In this document: positions 56,518 through 64,000 of the stretch, one piece after another
How the letters are laid out: every line of letters begins with the position of its first letter
Position numbering within the stretch: position 1 is the stretch's first letter
Assembly: GCF_014652515.1 (NCBI RefSeq)
Contig: NZ_BMYY01000004.1
Coordinates: 124,001 to 188,000 of the forward strand
Source: Bacterioplanes sanyensis
Lineage (GTDB): Bacteria > Pseudomonadota > Gammaproteobacteria > Pseudomonadales > Oceanobacteraceae
Direction: 5' to 3'
DNA length: 64,000 nt
Notes under the pieces: generated by a model
What the model saw: the letters and a program-made list of their open reading frames with translations, nothing else
Databases searched by the model: none
Told to the model about the DNA's origin: nothing
Position numbers and translations under genes: made by a program

Positions 56518-59500
56518 CTACGCCCTGAAGCGCTTAAAGTTCTCTGCCTGTTCAAAAATCTCTTTGTACACTTCATCTTTATCCACCGGTGGATAGCCGT
56601 GCTTAGCCAGCAGCAGAATCAGCCCCACTTTCAGTTCTGCCTTGATGTCTTCGCGCTGGTCCCAATCGGTAAATCTGGCTTTGTCGTCCACCAGTTCTTT
56701 GACGGCCTGTGCCAGTGTTAATAGCTTGTCTTCCGGGTAGGTGAAATCGTATTTGTGGGCAAGTTTAAGCAAAATGTCATAGAAGGCTTTTTCTTCTAGA
56801 TCGATGCCGAGATCAGCAAATGACGCCTTCTCTTTTTTCAGCGCTTGCAGCAGGTCGACCAATTCTTCAGAGAAGTCCTCAAGCACATCACTGACCAGTA
56901 CGCTGTCTTCATTACGCTCGTTGTAGTTTTCTACCAGCTTGCAGAATTTTTCACTGAAGTTCATGCCCTGAGTTTTATTGACCTTTTTAAAGTCTTCAAT
57001 CGCCCGGGCGAGTAACTGCTGCAGTAATTTTATGCGGGTATTCGGCAGTTTAATTTTTTCGATACGGGCTAAGTAGTCATCATCGAAGATATCGACTTCA
57101 CCTTCGTTCCCTTCGCCCATTTTAAAGATTTCTTCCACGCCGTCGGCTTTTAGCGCTTCGGCGATCATTTCACGCACGCGAGCATTCATCTGCGCGGTAT
57201 CCGGCGCATTACCTTTGGTGAGCTTAAACACGATAGAGCGTACCGCAAGGTAGAAGTGAATGCGGTCGCGGTCGTCCTGAGTAATGGCTTCAGAGCCACT
57301 GCAAATATCAAAAGCCGCCTTCAAGCGTTTTACCAGCGCCATAAAGCGCTTTTCGAGCTTTTCCGTTAGCTGTACATATTCTGCCGCCCGGTTCAGGCAG
57401 TGCAGCTGCTCCAATGGACTGCCGCTGAAGTAAGGTGTGGTATCAAAACCGTGAAAAAGCTTATTCAGTAGGTCAATGTGGTCTTTCACCACAATCACCG
57501 ACTGGGCGATTTCTTCAAAGTTTTGCTGATCGGCTTTGTTGTAGTGTGCCAGCGCCAGATTCATCTGCTTTTTGATGCCGATGTAGTCGACAACAAGGCC
57601 CTTTTCTTTGCCTTCGAATTTGCGGTTTACCCGCGAAATGGTCTGAATCAGGTTATGACGCTGAATCGGCTTGTCGATGTAGATGGTATCGAGAAACGGC
57701 ACATCAAAGCCGGTCAGCCACATATCCACCACAATGGCGATTTTAAAATTGGATTTGGCCTTCTTAAACTGGAGGTCGAGTTTTTTACGGTATTCCTGTG
57801 TGCCCAACATCTCATAGAGTTCTGCTGGGTCATCTTTGCCGCGGGTCATGATCATCTTGATCCGCTCCATCGGCGTGATGGCCTTCTGTTCTTCTTCCGT
57901 TAACTCACTGCCCTCTTCGGCCGCCAACACTTCATTCCACTGCGGGCGTAACGCAACAACCTCCTGCCAGAAGCGGTAAGCAATCTCGCGGCTGCTGCAC
58001 ACAAACATGGCTTTACCTTTTAAGGTCGCACCTTCGGCCACACGCTGTTCGTAGTGATGCACAAAGTCGATCGCCAGCGCTTTTATACGATCTGGATCAC
58101 CGAGAATCGCGCTCATATTAGCGCTGGCTTTTTTGCTTTCTTCAATCTGGTAGTCGCTGGCGCCTTGATCGGCACAGTCGCTGTAATAGTCTTCGATATC
58201 TTGCAGCTTGTCATTATCCAGCACGACCTTAGCGGCACGGCCTTCATACACAATACGCACCGTGATTTCGTCTTTGACCGACTCGGTCATGGTGTAGCTG
58301 TCGACGACTTCACCAAACACATCCAGCGTGGCGTCAATCGGTGTACCGGTAAAGCCCACAAAGGTGGCGTTGGGCAATGAGTCGTGCAGATACTTGGCAA
58401 AGCCAAACGTGCGTTTTACGCCCTTCTCGGTGATGCGTACCTTCTGCTCAAGGTTGATCTGGCTGCGGTGCGCTTCATCAGAAATACAGATCACGTTGCT
58501 GCGCTCGGTCAGCAACTCGGTATCTTCGGTAAACTTATGAATCGTAGTGAGGAACACTCCGCCACTGTTGCGGCCTTTTAACAGCTCACGCAAATGCGTG
58601 CGGCTTTCAACACTGATCACATGCTGATCGCCGATATAAACCTTAGCGCCGGTAAACTGGCCCGAGAGCTGATCATCCAAATCGGTACGATCGGTAATCA
58701 ACACAATGGTGGGGCTTTCAAAATCGACGCTTTTCATCAGCAGCCGAGTCAAAAACAGCATGGTGTAGCTTTTGCCACAGCCCGTTGCGCCAAAGTAGGT
58801 GCCGCCTTTACCGTCACCCTCGGGTTTACGGTGGCGCAAAATATTCTGGTACAGCTTATTGGCGGCATAAAACTGCGGATAACGACAAACGATTTTTTCC
58901 TGTCGTTTTGAGGTATCGGGGAAGAAAATAAAATGGCGGATCACCTCACGCAGGCGGGTGTGATCAAACAACCCCTCAATCATGGTATGCAGCGAGTTAA
59001 TGCCCTCCTGCTCGATGGTTTCGTCGCCCCTAACTTTGCGCCAAGTGTAATAAAACTCATACGGCGCAAACAATGAGCCCATGCGCGAGTTCACACCATC
59101 GCTGATGACACATAGCGCGTTGTACTTCATCAGCTCCGGAATATCACGGGCATAGCGGGTGGTCAGCTGAACGTAGGCATCGTGAATCGTCGCCTCGGGG
59201 CGAATGGCGCTCTTAAACTCAAACACCACCAGCGGCAAGCCGTTGATATACAGAATGGCATCGGGAATGCGCTTTTCTTTACCTTCAATTTCAAGCTGGT
59301 TTACCAGCTTATAGATATTGATGGTGCCGTAAGCAGCGCTATTGTTAGCCACCTGATGCTCAGGGGCACTGGCAGCAATCGACTCGACTTCGCCCTCTTC
59401 AGGGGGGCGCTGCTCCGGCAAGCCGGCATAGTCGATGAGTTGAACATAGAGGTCTTTTTTGCTGCGATCTTCGCGCTTCAGCAAAAAGCCATCGGCCACC

Positions 59501-59754
59501 AGCTTATGAATGCTACGGTTCGAGTCGTACAGGTCAGCAGCAGACATGCGGTCAAGACGGTTAATCACAGAAAGGATTTCCGCCTCGGTAATGCCGTCGG
59601 CCTGATAGCGTTTGTTTAAGTAAGCGCGCAAATCCTCTTTAATCAGCACCTCATGCGGGGCGCGGTCGATCGCGCTGCCCAAAACATGCGGGTAACCCTG
59701 CCCTGCGAGTAACTCGATAAATGCCTGTTCCAGTCTGGACTCGGTAAAGCTCAT
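56518..59754 (-). CDS. hsdR: Type I restriction enzyme R subunit HsdR
   Basis: Motor and nuclease subunit of a type I restriction-modification complex. The N-terminal nuclease is shown by PDAILYINGLPLVVFEFKS, the D...ExK core. The helicase follows with Walker A TYFGATGCGKSYTM, the DEAH-type motif ICISDEAHRS, FVGFTGTPID, and later DMWLTGFDVPFLDTIYIDKP and QTISRVNRKFEGKEKG. The C-terminal ~250 residues are the helical assembly domain. 1078 residues, intact. It is the last gene of an operon hsdM-hsdS-albA2-DUF6933-like-hsdR. Confidence 0.95.
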   Translation of the reverse strand: MSFTESRLEQAFIELLAGQGYPHVLGSAIDRAPHEVLIKEDLRAYLNKRYQADGITEAEILSVINRLDRMSAADLYDSNRSIHKLVADGFLLKREDRSKKDLYVQLIDYAGLPEQRPPEEGEVESIAASAPEHQVANNSAAYGTINIYKLVNQLEIEGKEKRIPDAILYINGLPLVVFEFKSAIRPEATIHDAYVQLTTRYARDIPELMKYNALCVISDGVNSRMGSLFAPYEFYYTWRKVRGDETIEQEGINSLHTMIEGLFDHTRLREVIRHFIFFPDTSKRQEKIVCRYPQFYAANKLYQNILRHRKPEGDGKGGTYFGATGCGKSYTMLFLTRLLMKSVDFESPTIVLITDRTDLDDQLSGQFTGAKVYIGDQHVISVESRTHLRELLKGRNSGGVFLTTIHKFTEDTELLTERSNVICISDEAHRSQINLEQKVRITEKGVKRTFGFAKYLHDSLPNATFVGFTGTPIDATLDVFGEVVDSYTMTESVKDEITVRIVYEGRAAKVVLDNDKLQDIEDYYSDCADQGASDYQIEESKKASANMSAILGDPDRIKALAIDFVHHYEQRVAEGATLKGKAMFVCSSREIAYRFWQEVVALRPQWNEVLAAEEGSELTEEEQKAITPMERIKMIMTRGKDDPAELYEMLGTQEYRKKLDLQFKKAKSNFKIAIVVDMWLTGFDVPFLDTIYIDKPIQRHNLIQTISRVNRKFEGKEKGLVVDYIGIKKQMNLALAHYNKADQQNFEEIAQSVIVVKDHIDLLNKLFHGFDTTPYFSGSPLEQLHCLNRAAEYVQLTEKLEKRFMALVKRLKAAFDICSGSEAITQDDRDRIHFYLAVRSIVFKLTKGNAPDTAQMNARVREMIAEALKADGVEEIFKMGEGNEGEVDIFDDDYLARIEKIKLPNTRIKLLQQLLARAIEDFKKVNKTQGMNFSEKFCKLVENYNERNEDSVLVSDVLEDFSEELVDLLQALKKEKASFADLGIDLEEKAFYDILLKLAHKYDFTYPEDKLLTLAQAVKELVDDKARFTDWDQREDIKAELKVGLILLLAKHGYPPVDKDEVYKEIFEQAENFKRFRA

Positions 59755-59803
59755 TCCCTGCCTCTGTTGCTACGTTGCTGTTACTTCTTTACTGATACTT
59801 ACT

Positions 59804-60445
59804 TCATTTTCTAAAGCGGTCTAACGTTACCACATTGTCTGCTTTGGGCTCGGATAGGGAACCTGACAGTGGCCGCTGGCCATCTGTCTGGCCGGCATGC
59901 GGGGCGACCTCTGCGCTCAAGCAATCGAGCAACTCAAGAAACGCATCCCTCGGCCAGACGTCATCCTGTTGCCCTTTTACATGACAGGGGCGCTCGGCCA
60001 ACGACGCACTCAGAGCATACCCCGCCATCTCTGCCACGCTCCGCGAATCAACATAAAGCATGTGGTCAATGTCTTGGCCAAGCTGGTTCAGCGTGCCCAG
60101 CACTGAGCGATCGGTACCGCCGACAAACGCCAACGGCTGCAGCCATGCGGCGGCGGTATCCAGTTGCTCGGGTGTGGCACCGCATTTCAGCAAGGTATTC
60201 ATCAGCGCATCGCCAAAAAACCAGGTTATTTTGGCGAAATCTGGTTTGGTTAACGCCGGAATAAATACCGACAAGCGCGTCTGATCGTGCACAAACAGCA
60301 GACAGTTGCGGCGCTGAATGGTCAGCAAATTAGCGTGCCAACTGCCCAGCTTACTTTGCGGAGCTGTCAAAATGTCCTCTGGCCCAAGTTTCGTCTGGGC
60401 AGGCAGTTTGGCGAGTAGTTTTTGGGTGGCGTGTATCTGGATCAT
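59804..60445 (-). CDS. DUF6933-like protein in the type I RM operon
   Basis: A 213-residue soluble protein of unknown function. The opening MIQIHATQKLLAKLPAQTKL, then LGSWHANLLTIQRRNCLLFVHDQTRLSVFIP, resembles the DUF6933 family from memory. No catalytic motif is evident; the C-terminal ~45 residues are polar and probably disordered. It lies between the AlbA_2 gene and hsdR, and its upstream region carries two tandem palindromes, suggesting its own regulated promoter that could also drive hsdR. A passenger or modulator of the restriction locus is inference from position only. Confidence 0.65.
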   Translation of the reverse strand: MIQIHATQKLLAKLPAQTKLGPEDILTAPQSKLGSWHANLLTIQRRNCLLFVHDQTRLSVFIPALTKPDFAKITWFFGDALMNTLLKCGATPEQLDTAAAWLQPLAFVGGTDRSVLGTLNQLGQDIDHMLYVDSRSVAEMAGYALSASLAERPCHVKGQQDDVWPRDAFLELLDCLSAEVAPHAGQTDGQRPLSGSLSEPKADNVVTLDRFRK

Positions 60446-60479
60446 GTTTTTATCTACTCCGCTAACTCACCAAATTGAG

Positions 60480-60520
60480 TTGTCGCAATATTTGCGACAA
60501 CTGTCCGGATATTCCGGACA
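60480..60520. promoter_or_regulatory. Two tandem palindromes upstream of the DUF6933-like gene
   Basis: Palindrome A has arms TTGTCGCAA (60480-60488) and TTGCGACAA (60492-60500); palindrome B has arms TGTCCGGA (60502-60509) and TCCGGACA (60513-60520). Both have a 3-base TAT centre, and the centres are exactly 21 bp apart. Both share an outer TGTC/GACA. This is the layout of a cooperative two-dimer operator, 35-75 bp before the start codon. Confidence 0.65.
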
Positions 60521-60590
60521 ACTGAATCAACAACCAGCAAGCCTTCGTCATAGCGAACTTGCGAGTAATCCTTACAAGTTACTGTATTGG

Positions 60591-62564
60591 CTACTCATCG
60601 TTTACGGTATAAGCCTGATGAGGGTTTGTTGGTGTATGAGGAAACGCAAGAACCAGCTTTCCATCTTTAATAAGCGGTCTGAGTGAATTCTTACGCAAAG
60701 GATCAGGTTTCCGACCTACCAATTCACACAATACTGGCAGGGTCAGGAAGTACTCCTTACATAACGCCAGAATAATTTCCGCCATGGAATCGGTAGCCAG
60801 TCGCCGACTTTCTCTGGCATCCACCGCCATTGCCAGTAACTTATCTCTAAGATCCGGAGTCAGCAGATCGATGTTATCAATCAGAGGTCTGCTCAAGCCA
60901 TCCACAAGTAAGCACCCTTCACTGTCTCGGGTCTTATGTCCGGAGCTTTCGGCCATATGTCCGGAGCTTGCAGCAGAAGGTCCGGAGTTAGCTCTGCTAG
61001 CTCCGGACATTTGACTCCCTTCAGGAACCACACGCTCTCCAAAGACCTGCTCCGGAGTCGGCCTGTTTTGCCCCGGCAAATGATATACAGTCCCTCGTCC
61101 ACGGCCATGAGTAACAAGAAACTCACGCTTACTCAGAGCCTGAAAGGCCATCGTCAGATCGTGAGCGTGCTCTGTCGTTATCTCTGCCATACGACGGTGA
61201 GTAACCATCTGCTCAGTCAAGGCCGTTGCCAGAATCAGGCGCTCAAGATGCGATAACTCATCAAAGTCATCGCCAAACATCGTATGTAGATTTTCAACCA
61301 CCCCAGCTGGTAGCAGATCCAGCATACGCAACTCTAACAACGTCTGCTCAGATGGAAGTTCTTTCTCGTACAAGAAGGGTGCTCGCCAGTGCTGGCTATC
61401 CCACCCTCGGTATATTTTCGGAACACCGGAGCCCGCCTGCTCACCCAAGCCAACATAACGAAACATCTGATGAATCAGCCGATTACGGCAATCACTATCA
61501 CCGCCTTGAACCGCAAGCTCCTGAGGTACACGCATCAGGCCGGGGTTACGAAAACCGAACATATCAGGACGCTTAACCACCAATATCGAGGCACGGCCGG
61601 TGTAATCGGCGTGCACAAGCGTGTTGATCAGAGCTTCACGCAATGCCTGATGTACCGGCGAATTGTCCTGACGAATTGCGCCATCCAATGCAAACGGAAC
61701 TTTCAGGTCATTGGTCAGTTTTTTGATTATCCGACGGTAGAAGTCAAACAGATTACCCGACCAACTGCCATCTAACGTTAAGCGATCTATCCAGCGCGCT
61801 TCAGTTGTTGCCTCAGGACGCTCTTGATAATCGAGCATGTAATTTGGGAAGCACTCCTGAATCGACGGCAACTGCCCAAACATCAGTAAGCCAGCTCGAG
61901 TAAGTCCTTCTCGACCAGTTTCACGGTCTATCCGCCAAGCGCCGATATTACGCAGAAAATCGCGAGTATTAGCCTCATTCCACGGGTGGTCAGGTTGTAA
62001 AGCAGCATACAACTGCCTGTAAGCTTTAAATGTGTCGGCATCAAGGTCGTCCAGTCCGTAGTGAAACAAAATTTCAATATCGCGACTGTCTTCAACCTGC
62101 TCAGCCATCATGCGGCGAACGCTTTCTGCATCACAAACGTAGTCGCCACTATGATTACGTTTGAAAGTACCCGTAACAGGATTCCCACCAACATACACGG
62201 GGCGCAGTCTGCGCGGAGCCGCCAGAACATGGACACGTATGATTTGCTTGCCATCTATGTCGATCACCTGAACGTCAGACTCACGCAGCAGGTTCACACT
62301 GGCTTTTTGCGGGTTATTAACCAGATTCCAGAGATTATCCAGAACTCTGTCGACCTGTGCGATACCACCAACAACAAAGCCTGTGGCTTTTTCCTCCAAC
62401 CCCAGCAACACATCGCCGCCACCGCTGTTGGCAAACGCACTGTAACTGCCCCAGAAGTCCTTAGGTAACTCACCCTTGCCATCTTTACCCGCAGCCAACT
62501 TGCACTCTATTTCAGCGGTTTCGCGCAGAGCGGTAATATCATTGAGATTGGTGATTTCAATCAT
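60591..62564 (-). CDS. AlbA_2-domain DNA-binding/ATPase-like protein in the type I RM operon
   Basis: A 657-residue protein. The N-terminal AlbA_2 (Schlafen-like) domain (about 10-135) shows ECKLAAGKDGKGELPKDFWGSYSAFANSGGGDVLLGLEE. It is followed by a GHKL-type region, HQALREALINTLVHADYTGRASILVVKRPDMFGFRNPGLM, with the asparagine of the N box. The C-terminal third has a winged-helix-like part, then a heptad-repeat linker with S-G-H/P/A (about 515-545), then a final helical domain. Such proteins often occur inside type I restriction loci; their role there is not settled (regulator, or accessory defence). Start at the ATG at 62564, four bases after the hsdS stop. Confidence 0.82.
   Translation of the reverse strand: MIEITNLNDITALRETAEIECKLAAGKDGKGELPKDFWGSYSAFANSGGGDVLLGLEEKATGFVVGGIAQVDRVLDNLWNLVNNPQKASVNLLRESDVQVIDIDGKQIIRVHVLAAPRRLRPVYVGGNPVTGTFKRNHSGDYVCDAESVRRMMAEQVEDSRDIEILFHYGLDDLDADTFKAYRQLYAALQPDHPWNEANTRDFLRNIGAWRIDRETGREGLTRAGLLMFGQLPSIQECFPNYMLDYQERPEATTEARWIDRLTLDGSWSGNLFDFYRRIIKKLTNDLKVPFALDGAIRQDNSPVHQALREALINTLVHADYTGRASILVVKRPDMFGFRNPGLMRVPQELAVQGGDSDCRNRLIHQMFRYVGLGEQAGSGVPKIYRGWDSQHWRAPFLYEKELPSEQTLLELRMLDLLPAGVVENLHTMFGDDFDELSHLERLILATALTEQMVTHRRMAEITTEHAHDLTMAFQALSKREFLVTHGRGRGTVYHLPGQNRPTPEQVFGERVVPEGSQMSGASRANSGPSAASSGHMAESSGHKTRDSEGCLLVDGLSRPLIDNIDLLTPDLRDKLLAMAVDARESRRLATDSMAEIILALCKEYFLTLPVLCELVGRKPDPLRKNSLRPLIKDGKLVLAFPHTPTNPHQAYTVNDE
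60939..61056. repeat. TCCGGA repeat with 21-bp period inside the AlbA_2 gene
   Basis: TCCGGA occurs at 60939, 60960, 60981 and 61002, exactly 21 bp apart, and again at 61051. In protein this is a seven-residue repeat with Ser-Gly at fixed places (NSGPSAA, SSGHMAE, SSGHKTR). The same hexamer forms palindrome B upstream of the next gene. Confidence 0.8.
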
Positions 62565-62568
62565 AGGT

Positions 62569-63954
62569 TTACAACACCTCAGCCAGTTGTTGCTCGGCGT
62601 CCGAGATGGTGATCTGGCCGGATAGGAGTTTGGGGAGCAGGGAGTCGCGGAGGTTACTTAAGCAGACTGAAGAGTCTCTGTTTAACGCAATCGCCGAGAA
62701 CCAAGCCTTTGACTGTTCATGCCATTGATCAAATATAGGGGTGCCAGCATCCAACACAGGAATACCAGCCAACTCTGTCAAACTGAAATTAGCTTGAACA
62801 GCTTGTACAATTCGAGAATTAACGAGACCCTGAATCTGTTCCGATCTCAAAAGCATCGTAATGTACGCCCCCATACTTTGCTTTTCTGGCCTAACAAATG
62901 CTACTGCCTGATTTGTGTTTGAGTTATGTAAATGCGAAGGGACAATTGCGACTCGTCCAATCGTTCCAGCAATTGAAAAAAGCACGTCGTTCACTTTAAG
63001 TATCGATCTCTTCAAAGCCCCAGCATGAACGCTGTCCGGTATCATCTCTAGACTATCGAGTTTAATATCTCCGAAGTCATCGAGGTCTTTAACCTTAATA
63101 AATGGAATTGAATTATCCCCGGTGGCCTGCTCTAAAACAGCTTTAGAGGGAGTTGTACCTTTTGAGATTTTTTCGGCAAAGTCGCCAAGTTTTTTCACCT
63201 CCCACCCTTCCGGCACCCAGCCCATTTCTTCGGTAAAAACAAAACGATCCGGGAAGAGTTGTTGTATCTCGGCTGGCAGGCGGCCGTTTAGCAGGGCCTG
63301 TTCTGAGCCGGAGGCGCCTTTGGCCCCTGTGGTTTTGTTGGTCTGCTGGTGCAGCGCTTCGCGTCTGGCCGCGGCTCTTTTTTGCAAGGCGTCCGGAATT
63401 TCGTTTCCGGCGGCCAGGGCGTTGTCGATCACTGGATCAAAATCCACAAACCAGCTTTTAAATAATGCCTGCGCCATGGATTCGAGGGTGGTATTAATCT
63501 GGCGGTTTAGGGCGATTTTTTTCTCGTATGCTTCCAGCAATTGACCAATAGATTTTTGTTCATCCTTATTATCTGTAGCCCAAACTTCGTATGGATAAAC
63601 AGCATTTCTATTTAAAGACTTTTGAGCACTACCAGAATCGAATTTATCGAAGTCAATTAACGACAAAAGGTAGTAAATGTATCGAGGATCGTTACCCTTA
63701 AAGTCTGTGATATATAAAGCCGTATTTAAAGGCCAGTAATCAACTTCACAGAAGCTAACTACGCCCATCGAATTTCCACTCCGCCCCACGACTACCCCTG
63801 GGCCTTCACATTTCGCCTGCGAATGATAGCCAGTAAGACCAGATGAACCCATGATTGGAACATCACCGTCTTCACGATCTTGAGATGGAAGATCATGTCC
63901 CCGTTGCAGGGTTATCAGATCTCCGAGAGGAATATTCTTCCACTCACTCCCCAT
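62569..63954 (-). CDS. hsdS: Type I restriction enzyme specificity subunit HsdS
   Basis: DNA sequence recognition subunit of the type I complex. It has two target-recognition domains. The first (about 1-140) opens with WKNIPLGDLITLQRGHDLPS. The first conserved helix is EQKSIGQLLEAYEKKIALNRQINTTLESMAQALFKSWFVDFDPV. The second domain (about 245-400) begins GWEVKKLGDFAEKISKGTTPS, followed by the second helix and the ending LRDSLLPKLLSGQITISDAEQQ. 461 residues, intact. The target sequence cannot be read from the protein. The ATG overlaps the hsdM end by 11 bases. Confidence 0.94.
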   Translation of the reverse strand: MGSEWKNIPLGDLITLQRGHDLPSQDREDGDVPIMGSSGLTGYHSQAKCEGPGVVVGRSGNSMGVVSFCEVDYWPLNTALYITDFKGNDPRYIYYLLSLIDFDKFDSGSAQKSLNRNAVYPYEVWATDNKDEQKSIGQLLEAYEKKIALNRQINTTLESMAQALFKSWFVDFDPVIDNALAAGNEIPDALQKRAAARREALHQQTNKTTGAKGASGSEQALLNGRLPAEIQQLFPDRFVFTEEMGWVPEGWEVKKLGDFAEKISKGTTPSKAVLEQATGDNSIPFIKVKDLDDFGDIKLDSLEMIPDSVHAGALKRSILKVNDVLFSIAGTIGRVAIVPSHLHNSNTNQAVAFVRPEKQSMGAYITMLLRSEQIQGLVNSRIVQAVQANFSLTELAGIPVLDAGTPIFDQWHEQSKAWFSAIALNRDSSVCLSNLRDSLLPKLLSGQITISDAEQQLAEVL

Positions 63955-64000
63955 AACCCAGCCCCTTTAGGTTCTGTTTAATCACGGCATCCAGTTCCTG
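63944..64000 (-). CDS. hsdM: Type I restriction enzyme methyltransferase HsdM, C-terminal end only
   Basis: The last 18 codons of a gene entering from the right edge are visible: QELDAVIKQNLKGLGYGE and a TGA stop. The position immediately before hsdS with an 11-base overlap, and the GLGYGE-type ending, fit HsdM. Everything else of the gene is outside the window. Confidence 0.75.
   Translation of the reverse strand, partial: QELDAVIKQNLKGLGYGE

Overview
The window reads as a chromosomal segment of a free-living, probably marine gammaproteobacterium close to the Pseudomonas/Oceanospirillales grade. The evidence is synteny and gene style: a complete Rnf/Rsx operon, the thrS-infC-rpmI-rplT-pheS-pheT-ihfA-merR-tRNA-Pro(GGG) order found in Pseudomonas, a Pseudomonas Che2-like chemosensory operon, a TRAP transporter and a LasA-type peptidase. 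I cannot name the genus from sequence alone.

Layout. 108-5859: rsxABCDGE (+), a membrane electron-transfer complex, closed by a strong terminator. 5988-7821: pirin-like bicupin, small membrane protein, glutathione S-transferase (+). 7826-9800: AraC regulator and membrane GGDEF protein (-). 10096-14824: TonB-dependent receptor and double-domain beta-propeller phytase lipoprotein (+). The intergenic region between the GGDEF gene and the receptor carries one near-perfect and one weaker Pho box, pointing in opposite directions, so the locus looks like a phosphate-starvation phytate-use unit. 14935-16275: unrecognised protein. 16469-21635: an XRE regulator divergent from an AGCS amino-acid symporter, aspartase and type I asparaginase, together a route from asparagine to fumarate. 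21677-22864: LasA-family elastase/staphylolysin homologue (-).

22865-26136 is an accessory patch: three tandem ~240-bp repeats, a full-length Y1 (HUH) transposase, a truncated second copy, and clusters of short REP-like hairpins and GGATGTCC repeats. It lies downstream of tRNA-Pro. 26137-33675 is the housekeeping translation block (-), with a non-AUG start on infC and a terminator/attenuator before pheS.

33823-43287 (-) is a chemosensory operon: mcp-like, cheY, STAS, cheA, cheW, mcp, cheW, cheR, cheD, cheB. CheA carries two MshEN-like motifs and the STAS protein lacks the phosphorylatable serine. 43951-46897 (+) is a TRAP transporter (dctPQM). 46914-56298 (-) is recCBD.

56518 to the window edge (-) is a type I restriction-modification operon, hsdM (partial)-hsdS-albA2-DUF6933-like-hsdR. 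It contains a pair of tandem palindromes spaced exactly 21 bp and a 21-bp periodic TCCGGA repeat inside the AlbA_2 gene. A ~135-bp stretch with imperfect terminal inverted repeats separates this operon from recC.

All functional names come from reading motifs and order by eye; no database search was run.
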